Shown piece by piece: positions 9,244-17,194 of a DNA stretch of 64,000 bases; positions within the stretch are counted from its first letter, which is position 1; each line of letters opens with the position of its first letter. This DNA is from Streptomyces sp. NBS 14/10. GTDB taxonomy: Bacteria > Actinomycetota > Actinomycetes > Streptomycetales > Streptomycetaceae. The notes below the pieces were generated by a model. That model saw only the letters and a list, made by a program, of their open reading frames with translations. It did no database searches and had not been told where the DNA came from. Location of the stretch: NCBI RefSeq assembly GCF_002224125.1, contig NZ_NCSM01000056.1, positions 62,001-126,000 of the forward strand. Reading direction: 5' to 3'. A program made the position numbers and the translations under genes.

Positions 9244-9575
9244 GGCGCCACCGCTTCCAGCCCGGCAGGCTGACCGCCGGACTCGTCGTCCTCGGGACGG
9301 CCCTCGCGTACGGTCTGGACGCCGCCGGGGAGTGGGATCTGCCGCCCTTCGCGCCCCTGCCCGTCCTCCTGGGCGGGCTGTGCCTGGCGGGGCTCGTCTC
9401 GGCGCTCGCCTTCGGCGCCCGGCGGCGCCGCAGCCGCCTCTCCGAGCACACCGCACCGCCGCTGCGCGATCTGCCCATGGACGAGCTGCGCCGCCGCTAC
9501 GAGGCGCCGCCCGCGGGCCGCGGCAGCGGCGGCGACGACAGGGACGTACGGGAGGACCGGGAGGCGGCTAGCTGA
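9240..9575 (+). CDS. Small two-helix membrane protein
   Basis: Protein of 111 residues starting with ATG at 9240, overlapping the stop of the PspC gene by ATGA, so it is translationally coupled to it. Two hydrophobic stretches (LTAGLVVLGTALAYGLDA and LPVLLGGLCLAGLVSALAFG) are followed by a charged Arg/Glu/Asp tail. No family is recognised. Its job is presumably linked to the PspC protein. Its 3' end overlaps the convergent DoxX gene by 8 bp. Confidence 0.75.
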   Translation: MRRHRFQPGRLTAGLVVLGTALAYGLDAAGEWDLPPFAPLPVLLGGLCLAGLVSALAFGARRRRSRLSEHTAPPLRDLPMDELRRRYEAPPAGRGSGGDDRDVREDREAAS

Positions 9576-10140
9576 ACAGCTGCGCGCCCTGGCGCCTGCG
9601 CCGCTTGGAGATGGCCACGTCCAGCGACAGATAGGGGGTGCCCGCCAGGACCAGCGGCAGCCACGCCATCAGATACGCCAAATCGTTTCCGTAGTAGTAC
9701 GGGTCCGACTGCCAGCTGACCGTCAGCCACAGGCTCAGCGAGATCAGCGCGCCGCCGAACGCCGCCAGCCGCCCCAGCAGCCCCACGATCGTGCCCAGCC
9801 CGACCGCCAGTTCCCCGAAGGCCATGGCGTACCCGAAGCTGGTCGGGTCCTTGAGCGCCAGGTCGATCAGCCACGGCACCGCGGAGCTGTCGCGCACGCC
9901 CCGCATCAGCTCACCCATCGAGCCGGTGCCGCTGTCGGCCAGGAAGGCCGAGTCCGTCAGCTTGTCGATCCCCGCGTAGATGAACGTCACCCCGAGGAAG
10001 ATCCGCAGCGGCAGCAGGGCGTACCGCGCGGCGGAGTCCCGCCAGCCGCCGGTGCCGCCGCTGCCGCCTATCCCGCTCACGCCGCCCACGCCGCCCACAC
10101 TGCCCGAGCCGGCTCCGACCGTTCTGTCAGCATGCCTCAT
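9568..10140 (-). CDS. DoxX-family membrane protein
   Basis: Protein of 190 residues with a Gly/Ser/Val-rich N-terminal tract (GSVGGVGGVSGIGGSGGTGG region) and four predicted membrane helices. RIFLGVTFIYAGIDKL and GYAMAFGELAVGLGTIVGLL are the conserved DoxX-type helices. DoxX proteins are linked to membrane redox and thiosulfate/quinone chemistry; the precise role here is unknown. GGAG lies before the ATG at 10140. It overlaps the convergent small membrane protein gene by 8 bp. Confidence 0.85.
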   Translation of the reverse strand: MRHADRTVGAGSGSVGGVGGVSGIGGSGGTGGWRDSAARYALLPLRIFLGVTFIYAGIDKLTDSAFLADSGTGSMGELMRGVRDSSAVPWLIDLALKDPTSFGYAMAFGELAVGLGTIVGLLGRLAAFGGALISLSLWLTVSWQSDPYYYGNDLAYLMAWLPLVLAGTPYLSLDVAISKRRRRQGAQLFS

Positions 10141-10200
10141 GACGCCCGCCTCTCCCGTTGCCTCGTCAACAAAACCTTACGGAGGAAACGGGGAGGCGAC

Positions 10201-11475
10201 TCAGTCCAGAACGTCGATCGGATAGCGGTTTGTCTCCGCCCCCGCCGCGGTGACGACCTGCACCTCCGCCCGCCCCGGCTCCACATCCACCGGCACCGGC
10301 ACGGTCAGCACGGTGTCGGTCGGGTTGCTGAAGCCCCCGGCGACCGGCACCAGCGGCACCTGAACGTGCACCGCCCCGATCCGTACGACCATACGGGCGA
10401 GCCGGTCCGGCTCCTCCGCCCCCGGGGGTACGAAGCCGCTGCCGCGGATCTCGATGTCGTCCCCGGTGCGGATCGGCGCGTCCCGGTCGAAACCGCCCTC
10501 CTCGGGCCGGACCCGGACCACCGAGAGCACCGTGGGCCGACCGCCCTCCGTGTACTTCCCGGCCAGGTACATCAGCACCGAGACGGCGGCCAGCAGCGCC
10601 AGGCCCCAGGGCAGTTCGGGCAGCCGCTGCGGCTCGCGCGCCAGCCGCACCGCGGCGAACACCAGCACGACCGCCTGCACCACCACGTACTGAGCGTCCG
10701 CCAGGCTGCCGCGGCCCGCGTCGTCGGTCAGCAGATCCGCGGCGCGCGGCCGCAGCGCCCGGACCTTCTGCAGCCGCTGCGCCCGCACCCGCGCCGCCAC
10801 CACGAGCCGGGCCGCGACCGCGGCCAGGCAGGCCAGGGCGGTGACGGTGAGCAGCCCGGCGGCGCCGTCCAGCGCGAGACCGTCGGCCGTCCGCTCCCCC
10901 GCCTCCGGGGCGAAGGCCAGCTCGACCGCGAGCATCAGCACCGCGAAGACCGCGAACAGCAGCCACGCGGCGGCCACGGCGCGCGAGGTGGACAGGCGGT
11001 TGTCCTCGCCGACGAGCGGGGCGAGCGGGCCGCCGCTGCCACGGTGCAGCCGGGCGGCGAGCGTCAGCAGCCCGGCCGCGAGCAGCGCGACGGTCAGCGA
11101 GGCCGTACGCGCCGCCGACCAGCCCGCGCCGACCGCCGTGGCCAACTGCCCGATCAGCAGCGCCCCGACCGCGCCCCACACCACGTACAGCGTGCGCCGC
11201 CGCACCGCCCCGCCCCATGCGAAGCTCTCGACGCGGCCGGTGTCCCAGGTCGTCCGGGCCGCCTGCGTCAGCTCGTCCGACACCCACTGCCGGGATGCCT
11301 CGGCGGAGTGCGCGAGCGCCGCCGGCAGGCCCTCCCCAGCCGCGAACCGGTCACGCAGGGCCAAGAACGCGGCCACCGCCCGCCGGTGCCCGTCCCGGGC
11401 GCATTCGCCGCACTCGCATCCGCTGTGCTTATGGCGCTCTGCCGTCGTGGCGTCTTCCGCCGCTTTCACCGCCAC
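10201..11475 (-). CDS. Unknown multi-pass membrane protein with Cys cluster and C-terminal Ig/IPT-like domain
   Basis: Protein of 424 residues that I cannot place in a named family. Near the N-terminus (about residues 15-31) is HKHSGCECGECARDGH, a compact Cys/His cluster that could bind metal. At least six hydrophobic segments follow between about residues 75 and 300. The last 110 residues (from PTVLSVVRVRPEEGGF) look like an IPT/TIG-type immunoglobulin fold: IRGSGFVPPGAEE, a VRIGAVHVQVPLVPV strand region, and PGRAEVQVVTAAGAE. Such domains usually mediate protein or surface contacts. No partner gene is evident nearby. Confidence 0.7.
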   Translation of the reverse strand: MAVKAAEDATTAERHKHSGCECGECARDGHRRAVAAFLALRDRFAAGEGLPAALAHSAEASRQWVSDELTQAARTTWDTGRVESFAWGGAVRRRTLYVVWGAVGALLIGQLATAVGAGWSAARTASLTVALLAAGLLTLAARLHRGSGGPLAPLVGEDNRLSTSRAVAAAWLLFAVFAVLMLAVELAFAPEAGERTADGLALDGAAGLLTVTALACLAAVAARLVVAARVRAQRLQKVRALRPRAADLLTDDAGRGSLADAQYVVVQAVVLVFAAVRLAREPQRLPELPWGLALLAAVSVLMYLAGKYTEGGRPTVLSVVRVRPEEGGFDRDAPIRTGDDIEIRGSGFVPPGAEEPDRLARMVVRIGAVHVQVPLVPVAGGFSNPTDTVLTVPVPVDVEPGRAEVQVVTAAGAETNRYPIDVLD

Positions 11476-11568
11476 GAGGCGCTCCGCTCATCGTTCTCCC
11501 GGGTCAGTCGGCGCTCTGGTCCCAACTGACATGTCTTGACAGGGGATTGTGCCGTAAGTCGGGGGGTC

Positions 11569-12357
11569 TCAGCTCAGCAGGTCCGGCTCGCCGCGGGTGA
11601 TCTGCTGGTACAGAGGTTGATAGTTGATCCAGGCGACGAGATCGGTGCCCAGCTGCTCACGGGTCTGCACCGCGTTCTTGTAGTCGATCAGGACCGGCTT
11701 GCCCGCGGCCTTCGCGGCCAGCTGCACCTGGCAGGAGCGCTCCATCGCGATGAACCACCAGGCGGCCGCGTCGACCGAGTCGCCGACCGTCAGAAGACCG
11801 TGATTGCGCAGGATGACGGCCTTACGGGGGCCGAGCGCGGCCGCGATGGCCCGCCCCTCCGCCTCGTCCACGATCACGCCCGTATAGCGGTCGTAGAGCG
11901 CGTGGTCCTCGAAGAAGGCGCAGACGTCCTGGGTGATGGGTTCGAGCAGTTCACCGAGCGCCGACAGGGCGCGGCCGTGCACCGAGTGGCAGTGCGCGAC
12001 GGCCACGACCTCCGGCCGCGCCTGATGCACGGACGAGTGAACGACAAACGCCGCCTGGTTGACGTGGTGGCGCCCCTGGACCACCCGGCCCGCCTGGTTG
12101 ACGAGGATCAGATCGCTGACGGTGATGTGGCGGAAGGACATCCCGAAGGGGTTCACCCAGAAGCAGTCGGTGAACTCCGGGTCCCGCGCGGTGATATGGC
12201 CCGAGACCCCCTCCTCGAACCCGTACCGCCCGAAGAGGCGCAGGGCGGCGGCCAGCCGCTCCTTGCGGTGGCGCCGCTCGTCCGCCGGCGAGGCGTGCTG
12301 CGGCGGCAGGGTGAAGTGCAACTGGTCGGTGGGGATCGGCTCCGGCATCGGCGGCAT
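11569..12357 (-). CDS. Class II aldolase/adducin-family protein
   Basis: Protein of 262 residues of the class II aldolase fold, which includes L-fuculose- and L-ribulose-phosphate epimerase/aldolases. Family marks include GHITARDPE and FWVNPFGMSF. The metal-binding histidines sit in VAVAHCHSVHG, with the third ligand in ILRNHGLLTVG. The substrate is not inferable; many actinobacterial members of this type are unassigned. It lies downstream of guaA on the same strand but is separated from it by a strong terminator, so it is probably expressed on its own. Confidence 0.88.
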   Translation of the reverse strand: MPPMPEPIPTDQLHFTLPPQHASPADERRHRKERLAAALRLFGRYGFEEGVSGHITARDPEFTDCFWVNPFGMSFRHITVSDLILVNQAGRVVQGRHHVNQAAFVVHSSVHQARPEVVAVAHCHSVHGRALSALGELLEPITQDVCAFFEDHALYDRYTGVIVDEAEGRAIAAALGPRKAVILRNHGLLTVGDSVDAAAWWFIAMERSCQVQLAAKAAGKPVLIDYKNAVQTREQLGTDLVAWINYQPLYQQITRGEPDLLS

Positions 12358-12455
12358 CGGCGGCTCACTCCTTGGCGCACTGCGTGCTCTCAGGGCTCGG
12401 AGCGGAAGCTACCTGGGGGTATCACAGGACGCCAGAGCGATGACGCAACGGCGAC

Positions 12456-12490
12456 GACGCCGCCGCCCGGAAAGATCGGGCGACGGCGTC
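12456..12490 (-). terminator. Rho-independent-like terminator of guaA
   Basis: A 14-bp stem with a single mismatch (12456-12469 against 12477-12490) encloses a 7-base loop, GAAAGAT. It begins 31 bases beyond the guaA stop. There is no long T run, as is common for Streptomyces terminators. Confidence 0.7.
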
Positions 12491-12520
12491 GACGTGTATA
12501 CGGGATACGAGGGGTCGGGG

Positions 12521-14098
12521 TCACTCCCACTCGATGGTGCCCGGGGGCTTGCTGGTGATGTCCAGGACCACGCGGTTCACCTCGTCGACCTCGTTGGTGA
12601 TCCGGGTCGAGATCCGCGACAGCACGTCGTACGGCAGCCGCGACCAGTCCGCGGTCATCGCGTCCTCGGAGGAGACGGGGCGCAGCACGATCGGGTGGCC
12701 ATACGTACGGCCGTCGCCCTGTACGCCCACCGAGCGCACATCCGCGAGCAGCACCACCGGGCACTGCCAGATGTCCCGGTCAAGGCCCGCGGCGGTCAGC
12801 TCCTCGCGCGCGATGGCGTCGGCCTCGCGCAGCAGGTCCAGGCGCTCCTTGGTGACCTCGCCGACGATACGGATGCCCAGGCCGGGGCCCGGGAAGGGCT
12901 GGCGCTGGACGATCTCGGCCGGGAGCCCGAGCTCCTGGCCGACCATCCGCACCTCGTCCTTGAACAGCCGGCGCAGCGGCTCGATCAGCTTGAACTCGAG
13001 GTCGTCCGGGAGCCCGCCCACGTTGTGGTGGGACTTGATGTTGGCGGTGCCGGTGCCGCCGCCGGACTCCACCACGTCCGGGTAGAGGGTGCCCTGCACC
13101 AGGAACTCCACGGCCGGGCCCTCGTCCGCGATGATCTCGGCCTGGGCCTGCTCGAAGACCCGGATGAACTCCCGGCCGATGATCTTCCGCTTCTCCTCGG
13201 GGTCGGACACCCCGGCGAGCGCGGTCAGGAAGCGCTCCTCGGCGTCGACGACCTTCAGCTGGACGCCGGTGGCCGCGACGAAGTCCTTCTCGACCTGCTC
13301 GGACTCGCCCTTGCGCATCAGGCCGTGGTCCACGTACACGCAGGTCAGCTGGTCGCCGATGGCCCGCTGGACGAGGGCGGCGGCGACGGCGGAGTCCACG
13401 CCGCCGGACAGGCCGCAGATCGCGCGCTTGGTGCCGACCTGCTCACGGATGGCGGCGACGGACTCCTCCACCACATTGCTGGTGGTCCAGCTCGGCTCGA
13501 TCCCGGCGCCCCGGTAGAGGAAGTGCTCCAGCACCTGCTGCCCGTGGGTGGAGTGCATCACCTCGGGGTGGTGCTGCACGCCGTACAGCTTCTTCTCGTC
13601 GTTCTCGAAGGCCGCGACCGGCACCACATCGGTGGAGGCGGTGACGGTGAAGCCCTCGGGGGCCGCCGAGCAGGCGTCGCCGTGCGACATCCACACAGTC
13701 TGCTCGGCCGGGGTGCCCTCGAAGAGCGTGGAGCCGGGCTTGGAGACGGTCAGCGGCGTACGGCCGTACTCGCGGGCCCCGGTGTTGTCGACGGTGCCGC
13801 CGAGCGTGGTGGCCATCAGCTGGAAGCCGTAGCACATGCCGAAGATCGGCACCCCGGCCTCGAACAGCGCGCGGTCGACGGTGGGCGCACCCTCCGCGTA
13901 CACCGACGAGGGGCCGCCGGAGAGGATGATCGCCCTCGGCTTCCTGGCGAGCATTTCGGCCACCGGCATGGTGGACGGGACGATCTCGCTGTAGACCCGG
14001 GCCTCGCGGACGCGACGGGCGATGAGCTGGGCGTACTGCGCGCCGAAGTCGACGACCAGGACGGTGTCGGGGGCGGCAGCAGGGGACGCTGATGGCAC
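12521..14098 (-). CDS. guaA: GMP synthase (glutamine-hydrolysing)
   Basis: Full-length GMP synthetase of 525 residues, converting XMP to GMP with glutamine and ATP in purine synthesis. The glutamine amidotransferase domain has its nucleophile cysteine in GMCYGFQLM (about 86) and the His/Glu pair in [10 protein letters not shown] (about 176-178). The ATP pyrophosphatase P-loop is SGGVDS (about 229). The C-terminal dimerisation domain ends [10 protein letters not shown], as in other GuaA. GTG start at 14098 has GGAAGG upstream. It has its own terminator and a long non-coding upstream region. Confidence 0.98.
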   Translation of the reverse strand: MPSASPAAAPDTVLVVDFGAQYAQLIARRVREARVYSEIVPSTMPVAEMLARKPRAIILSGGPSSVYAEGAPTVDRALFEAGVPIFGMCYGFQLMATTLGGTVDNTGAREYGRTPLTVSKPGSTLFEGTPAEQTVWMSHGDACSAAPEGFTVTASTDVVPVAAFENDEKKLYGVQHHPEVMHSTHGQQVLEHFLYRGAGIEPSWTTSNVVEESVAAIREQVGTKRAICGLSGGVDSAVAAALVQRAIGDQLTCVYVDHGLMRKGESEQVEKDFVAATGVQLKVVDAEERFLTALAGVSDPEEKRKIIGREFIRVFEQAQAEIIADEGPAVEFLVQGTLYPDVVESGGGTGTANIKSHHNVGGLPDDLEFKLIEPLRRLFKDEVRMVGQELGLPAEIVQRQPFPGPGLGIRIVGEVTKERLDLLREADAIAREELTAAGLDRDIWQCPVVLLADVRSVGVQGDGRTYGHPIVLRPVSSEDAMTADWSRLPYDVLSRISTRITNEVDEVNRVVLDITSKPPGTIEWE

Positions 14099-14149
14099 TT
14101 CGGCGGCCTTCCGGCGGAGGTTGCGGTGTTTCCGGGGGTTGGACCATCG

Positions 14150-14155
14150 ATTCTA
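14150..14155 (-). promoter_or_regulatory. Possible -10 element of guaA
   Basis: Read on the minus strand this is TAGAAT, about 52 bp before the GTG start. No good -35 element is seen at the right distance, so the assignment is weak. Confidence 0.3.
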
Positions 14156-14461
14156 ACGGGCTCGCCATCACGACTTTCCTGGCGCGTTCAGCGCGCATTC
14201 CGGGACCTCCCCGGGCACTCCCCGTCACCGCCGCCGTCACACACCGTCACCCGTACGCCACGTGACCGGGCCGTGAGCGGCTTCGTTGAGCCCGTTGTCC
14301 GCGCCAGCCAGGAGCGGCCCGGAAGTATCCACGCGTGGCTCAGATCCGCCGAAGCGATGAGACGCGGCCCCCTGCGGTGATTCAGGCGGCGCGTCGTGGG
14401 ACCTCGCTTCGGCGAGGTGACCGGTCAGCAGGGGACAGCAGCCCGGTCACCACCCCAAAGA

Positions 14462-14495
14462 ACGGTCGGCCCCGGGGACGCCTGGGGCCGACCGT
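14462..14495. repeat. Perfect 12-bp inverted repeat upstream of guaA
   Basis: ACGGTCGGCCCC (14462-14473) pairs perfectly with GGGGCCGACCGT (14484-14495) around a 10-base loop. It lies 365 bp upstream of guaA in non-coding DNA. It could be a terminator for an unseen transcript or a structural element of a small RNA. Confidence 0.6.
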
Positions 14496-14658
14496 ATCCG
14501 GTCGAAACGGTTGCGCCGGAAGCGCCACATCCACCACGATGCACGGAGGGAAGACGCCCCCGGACCTCCCTACCGTCATTGGTCCGACCACGCGGGCGTA
14601 CGCCCCTCTTGTATCGCCGCTGCACCACCGCGCTCCACCCGCAAGCGCACCGCTAGCT

Positions 14659-14703
14659 CGCAGGCGTACGACCCGCAGGCGTACGACTGGCAGGCGCACC
14701 ACT
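14659..14703. repeat. 15-nt tandem repeat, three copies
   Basis: The unit CGCAGGCGTACGACC is followed by CGCAGGCGTACGACT and a diverged third copy GGCAGGCGCACCACT. The period keeps reading frame, but no gene is supported here. Confidence 0.6.
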
Positions 14704-14782
14704 CGCGGCGGCTCAAAAGCGCACCACCCCGAAAGACCGGCGGCCTCCAAAGCCAGCGGCGCTCCCCCCGGCGCCGCCCTTC

Positions 14783-14811
14783 AGCACCGGCGCTGCCCTG
14801 ACGCCGGTGCT
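14783..14811. terminator. Hairpin with 10-bp perfect stem
   Basis: AGCACCGGCG and CGCCGGTGCT enclose a 9-base loop. It is immediately followed by a second, stronger hairpin at 14820-14865, a tandem arrangement that resembles a double terminator although no gene clearly ends here. Confidence 0.45.
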
Positions 14812-14819
14812 GACCGCCT

Positions 14820-14865
14820 AGGGCCCCGGGGACGCCCGCCCCGCTCGGACGCCCCCGGGGCCCTT
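14820..14865. terminator. Strong GC-rich hairpin
   Basis: AGGGCCCCGGGG (14820-14831) pairs with CCCCGGGGCCCT (14853-14864) around about 21 bases. Forming either a terminator or a stable RNA 3' end is plausible. Confidence 0.5.
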
Positions 14866-15112
14866 CGCGCGCCGCCTCGCACGCCGTGTTCGCGCGCCGC
14901 CTTCTCACGCCGCCTTCTCACGCCGTCAGGGGCCCGTGACCTTGATCGGGTTTTTCTGTGACCATTCTGTGAGCAAACCCAGGGGCAACCTTTCGGCCAC
15001 CCGACCGGTCATGTACGTGCAAACGCACGGCCAGACCGCGCCCCCACCGCGACGGCCTTCCACCGCGTGCCGCTGACGACCAGCGGCGCGAACGGACCCA
15101 GAAGAGGTCTTC

Positions 15113-16153
15113 ATGAAGCTTCGCCGCGCCCTGGCGACCGCCGCCGCGACGGCCGCCATCGTCCCCGCCGCGCTGCTGGCGGCGCCCGCTGCCTTTGCCG
15201 ACGAGCCCACGGACGAGCCGACCGCCACGGTCTCCCCGACCCCCGACCCCACGGTGACCACCCCGTCCCCGGCCGACCCGACGACCAACCCGCCCACCAC
15301 CGAGCCGACGGACACCAAGCCCCCGACCACCCCGCCCACCACGAACACCCCGACGGACACCAAGCCGCCGACCATCCCGCCCACCACCGACACCCCCACG
15401 ACCACCCCGCCGACCGGCGACCCCACGGACGAGCCGACGCCGGGTGACGACTGCAACGACGACGGGTCGTACGAGGAGAACCCGGACCTCACCACCACCA
15501 TCGCCGGCCTGCCGTCGAAGGTCGTGGCGGGCAGCGGTTTCCACGGCTTCAAGTTCCAGGTCAAGAACGACTCGGACAAGTCCCTCAAGCGCGTGGACTT
15601 CGGCGTCTTCGCCGGCACCGCGGACTCCAAGCACCCCGACGGCACCGGCAAGTTCCTGACGCTGCAGTACAAGGACCCGGACACCGGCGCCTGGACGTCG
15701 ATCTCCACCGACGAGAACGACCCGGGCGCGGGCTACATCGGCTACACCGACGTACGCGCCCACGAGACCATCACCCTCGACATGCGGCTGAGCGTGTCCG
15801 CCAAGGCCCTCGGTGACGGCTTCGGCTACGCGCTGACCTTTGGTGTCTACACGGACGACGAGGGCAACTGCGTCTTCTCGACCGGCGACTACTACGAGTT
15901 CGACGTCCTCCCGGCCGGCTCGAAGCCCGGCCACATCCCGCCGGCCGAGCCCAAGCCGGAGCCGCAGGGCGGCAAGAAGCCCCTGCCCAAGCCGGCGGGC
16001 GACACGAAGATCAACCCCAAGGGCTCCCTCGCCGAGACCGGCTCCTCCTCCGCGCTGCCGACCATCGCCGTGATCGGTGGCGTCGCGATGGCCGCGGGCG
16101 CGGGCGCGGTGTTCGTGGTGCGCCGTCGCCGCAGCGGTGGCGTGGCCGCGTAA
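15113..16153 (+). CDS. LAETG-anchored (sortase) cell-surface protein
   Basis: Exported protein of 346 residues. A Sec signal peptide (MKLRRALATAAATAAIVPAA, cleavage near AFADEP) is followed by a Thr/Pro/Asp-rich stalk with TDTKPPT-type repeats (about 25-105). A folded beta-rich domain (about 115-270) is reminiscent of DUF11-like/bacterial surface domains. At the C-terminus lies LAETG (about 305-309), a hydrophobic helix and an RRRRSGG tail. LAxTG is the class E sortase recognition motif of Streptomyces. No sortase gene is in the window. AAGAGG precedes the ATG, and a strong terminator follows at 16206. Confidence 0.88.
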   Translation: MKLRRALATAAATAAIVPAALLAAPAAFADEPTDEPTATVSPTPDPTVTTPSPADPTTNPPTTEPTDTKPPTTPPTTNTPTDTKPPTIPPTTDTPTTTPPTGDPTDEPTPGDDCNDDGSYEENPDLTTTIAGLPSKVVAGSGFHGFKFQVKNDSDKSLKRVDFGVFAGTADSKHPDGTGKFLTLQYKDPDTGAWTSISTDENDPGAGYIGYTDVRAHETITLDMRLSVSAKALGDGFGYALTFGVYTDDEGNCVFSTGDYYEFDVLPAGSKPGHIPPAEPKPEPQGGKKPLPKPAGDTKINPKGSLAETGSSSALPTIAVIGGVAMAAGAGAVFVVRRRRSGGVAA

Positions 16154-16205
16154 CGACGCCATGACAGCAGCCTGACGGCGTGACGGCCTGAGCCGACGGG
16201 CCATG

Positions 16206-16240
16206 GCGAAGGGGTCGCCCCGGAGGGGCGGCCCCTTCGC
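16206..16240 (+). terminator. Terminator of the LAETG-protein gene
   Basis: A near-perfect 16-bp stem (GCGAAGGGG-T-CGCCCC against GGGGCG-G-CCCCTTCGC, with one T:G wobble) has only a 3-base loop. It lies 53 bp after the stop and could also serve the convergent TetR gene at 16311. Confidence 0.75.
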
Positions 16241-16310
16241 ACATGCGCGGCCGCACCGGTCGGATGGCGAGGCACGGCGGCGGTGAGGCCCGTACGAGCC
16301 GCGACGCCCC

Positions 16311-17084
16311 TCAGGAGTCGGGGCCCTCGATCCGGACGGCGACGCCGTCGAGGATCAGCTCCAGCCCGAGCGAGAAGTCCGCATCGGCGATCGCCGCATC
16401 GGGGGTGTCCGACGGCGGCGCCTCGAACAACGTCGAGGAAAACAGCCGGGCCGTCTCGGGGAAGCGTTCGGGCTCGACGAGCCGCGCCAGCGCGCGACCG
16501 TATTCGCGCTCGGCGTCGGCCTGCCCCTGGCCCTCGGACCTGCCCTCGGCGAGCTCGCTGTACTGCCGAACCGACTGGACCACGTAACCGCTGATCAGCG
16601 ATAGGACGCCGACCTTGTGCGCCCAGTCGAGGCGGGTGCGGGACAAGATCGCCAGAGCGGCCTCCATCCAGGCGATCTGATTCGGCCCGGAGGGTGGTCC
16701 GGAGGTGGGCACGCGCGTCAGCCACGCCCGGCGCCGGAAAACCGCGCGCTGCGCGAAGGCCCAGCCGCGCAGCCCTTCGCGCCAGTCGTCGGCGTCCATG
16801 GCCGGCGGCGCACCCAGGGCGGAGTCGGCCATGAGCGTGAGCAACTCGTCCTTGGATCCGACGTACCGGTAGAGCGACATCCCCGTGAAGCCGAGGCTCT
16901 TGGCGACCTTGGGAAGCGTCACACCGCCGAGCCCGTCGCGGTCGGCGATTTTCACCGCCGCGGCGACGACCAGGTTGACGTCGAGGACCGCGGGCCGCCC
17001 GAGACGCGAGGACTCCGAGATCCCCCACAGCCGGCGAAGCGCCGCCGGAATGAAGTCCTCGCTGGTCATGACTCCCTCGTTCAC
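16311..17084 (-). CDS. TetR-family regulator (TetR_C_1-like)
   Basis: Regulator of 257 residues. The helix-turn-helix is at about residues 30-80: LVVAAAVKIADRDGLGGVTL, PKVAKSLGFTGMSLYRYVGS and KDELLTLMAD. The C-terminal half contains WREGLRGWAFAQRAVFRRRA and FSLGLELILDGV, typical of TetR-type drug-responsive regulators. The start is uncertain: GTG at 17084 or ATG at 17069, which would have a very close GAGGGAG. It is divergent from the DUF418 membrane protein, its probable target; dyads in the gap support this. Confidence 0.9.
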   Translation of the reverse strand: MNEGVMTSEDFIPAALRRLWGISESSRLGRPAVLDVNLVVAAAVKIADRDGLGGVTLPKVAKSLGFTGMSLYRYVGSKDELLTLMADSALGAPPAMDADDWREGLRGWAFAQRAVFRRRAWLTRVPTSGPPSGPNQIAWMEAALAILSRTRLDWAHKVGVLSLISGYVVQSVRQYSELAEGRSEGQGQADAEREYGRALARLVEPERFPETARLFSSTLFEAPPSDTPDAAIADADFSLGLELILDGVAVRIEGPDS

Positions 17085-17133
17085 CCCGGATCGTGAGGCC
17101 CATCATGCCAGATCCAGTACACCTGTCGCATTT

Positions 17134-17162
17134 AGTATGTCAGTGATACTTTCTCTGAGAAA
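17134..17162. promoter_or_regulatory. Candidate TetR operator dyads
   Basis: In the 110-bp divergent gap, AGTAT (17134-17138) and ATACT (17146-17150) form an inverted repeat with a 7-base centre. Next to it TTTCTC-T-GAGAAA (17150-17162) is a perfect 13-bp dyad. The area is markedly AT-rich for this DNA and includes a -10-like GATACT at 17145-17150. Repressor binding here would block both genes. Confidence 0.5.
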
Positions 17163-17194
17163 CTAAGTACAGGATCTCGGGGAGAGGGACGAAC

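Larger units (their letters stand above)
14099..15112. other. 1-kb region without a convincing gene, rich in hairpins
   Basis: Several frames stay open (for example 14382-14750 on the minus strand) but none has a plausible start, family motif or conserved composition. The stretch holds three strong inverted repeats (14462-14495, 14783-14811, 14820-14865) and a 15-nt tandem repeat (14659-14703). The guaA promoter should lie at its left end and the LAETG-protein promoter at its right end. Confidence 0.55.

Noticed and set aside
7194..9575. 793-residue plus-strand open frame
   Set aside because: Only its last 111 codons (from 9240) are a plausible gene; the remainder is antisense to a Ser/Thr kinase and out of frame with the PspC protein.
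14382..14750. 122-residue minus-strand open frame in the guaA upstream gap
   Set aside because: No convincing ribosome-binding site, no motif, and its VVRLR repeats simply reflect the 15-nt DNA tandem repeat.
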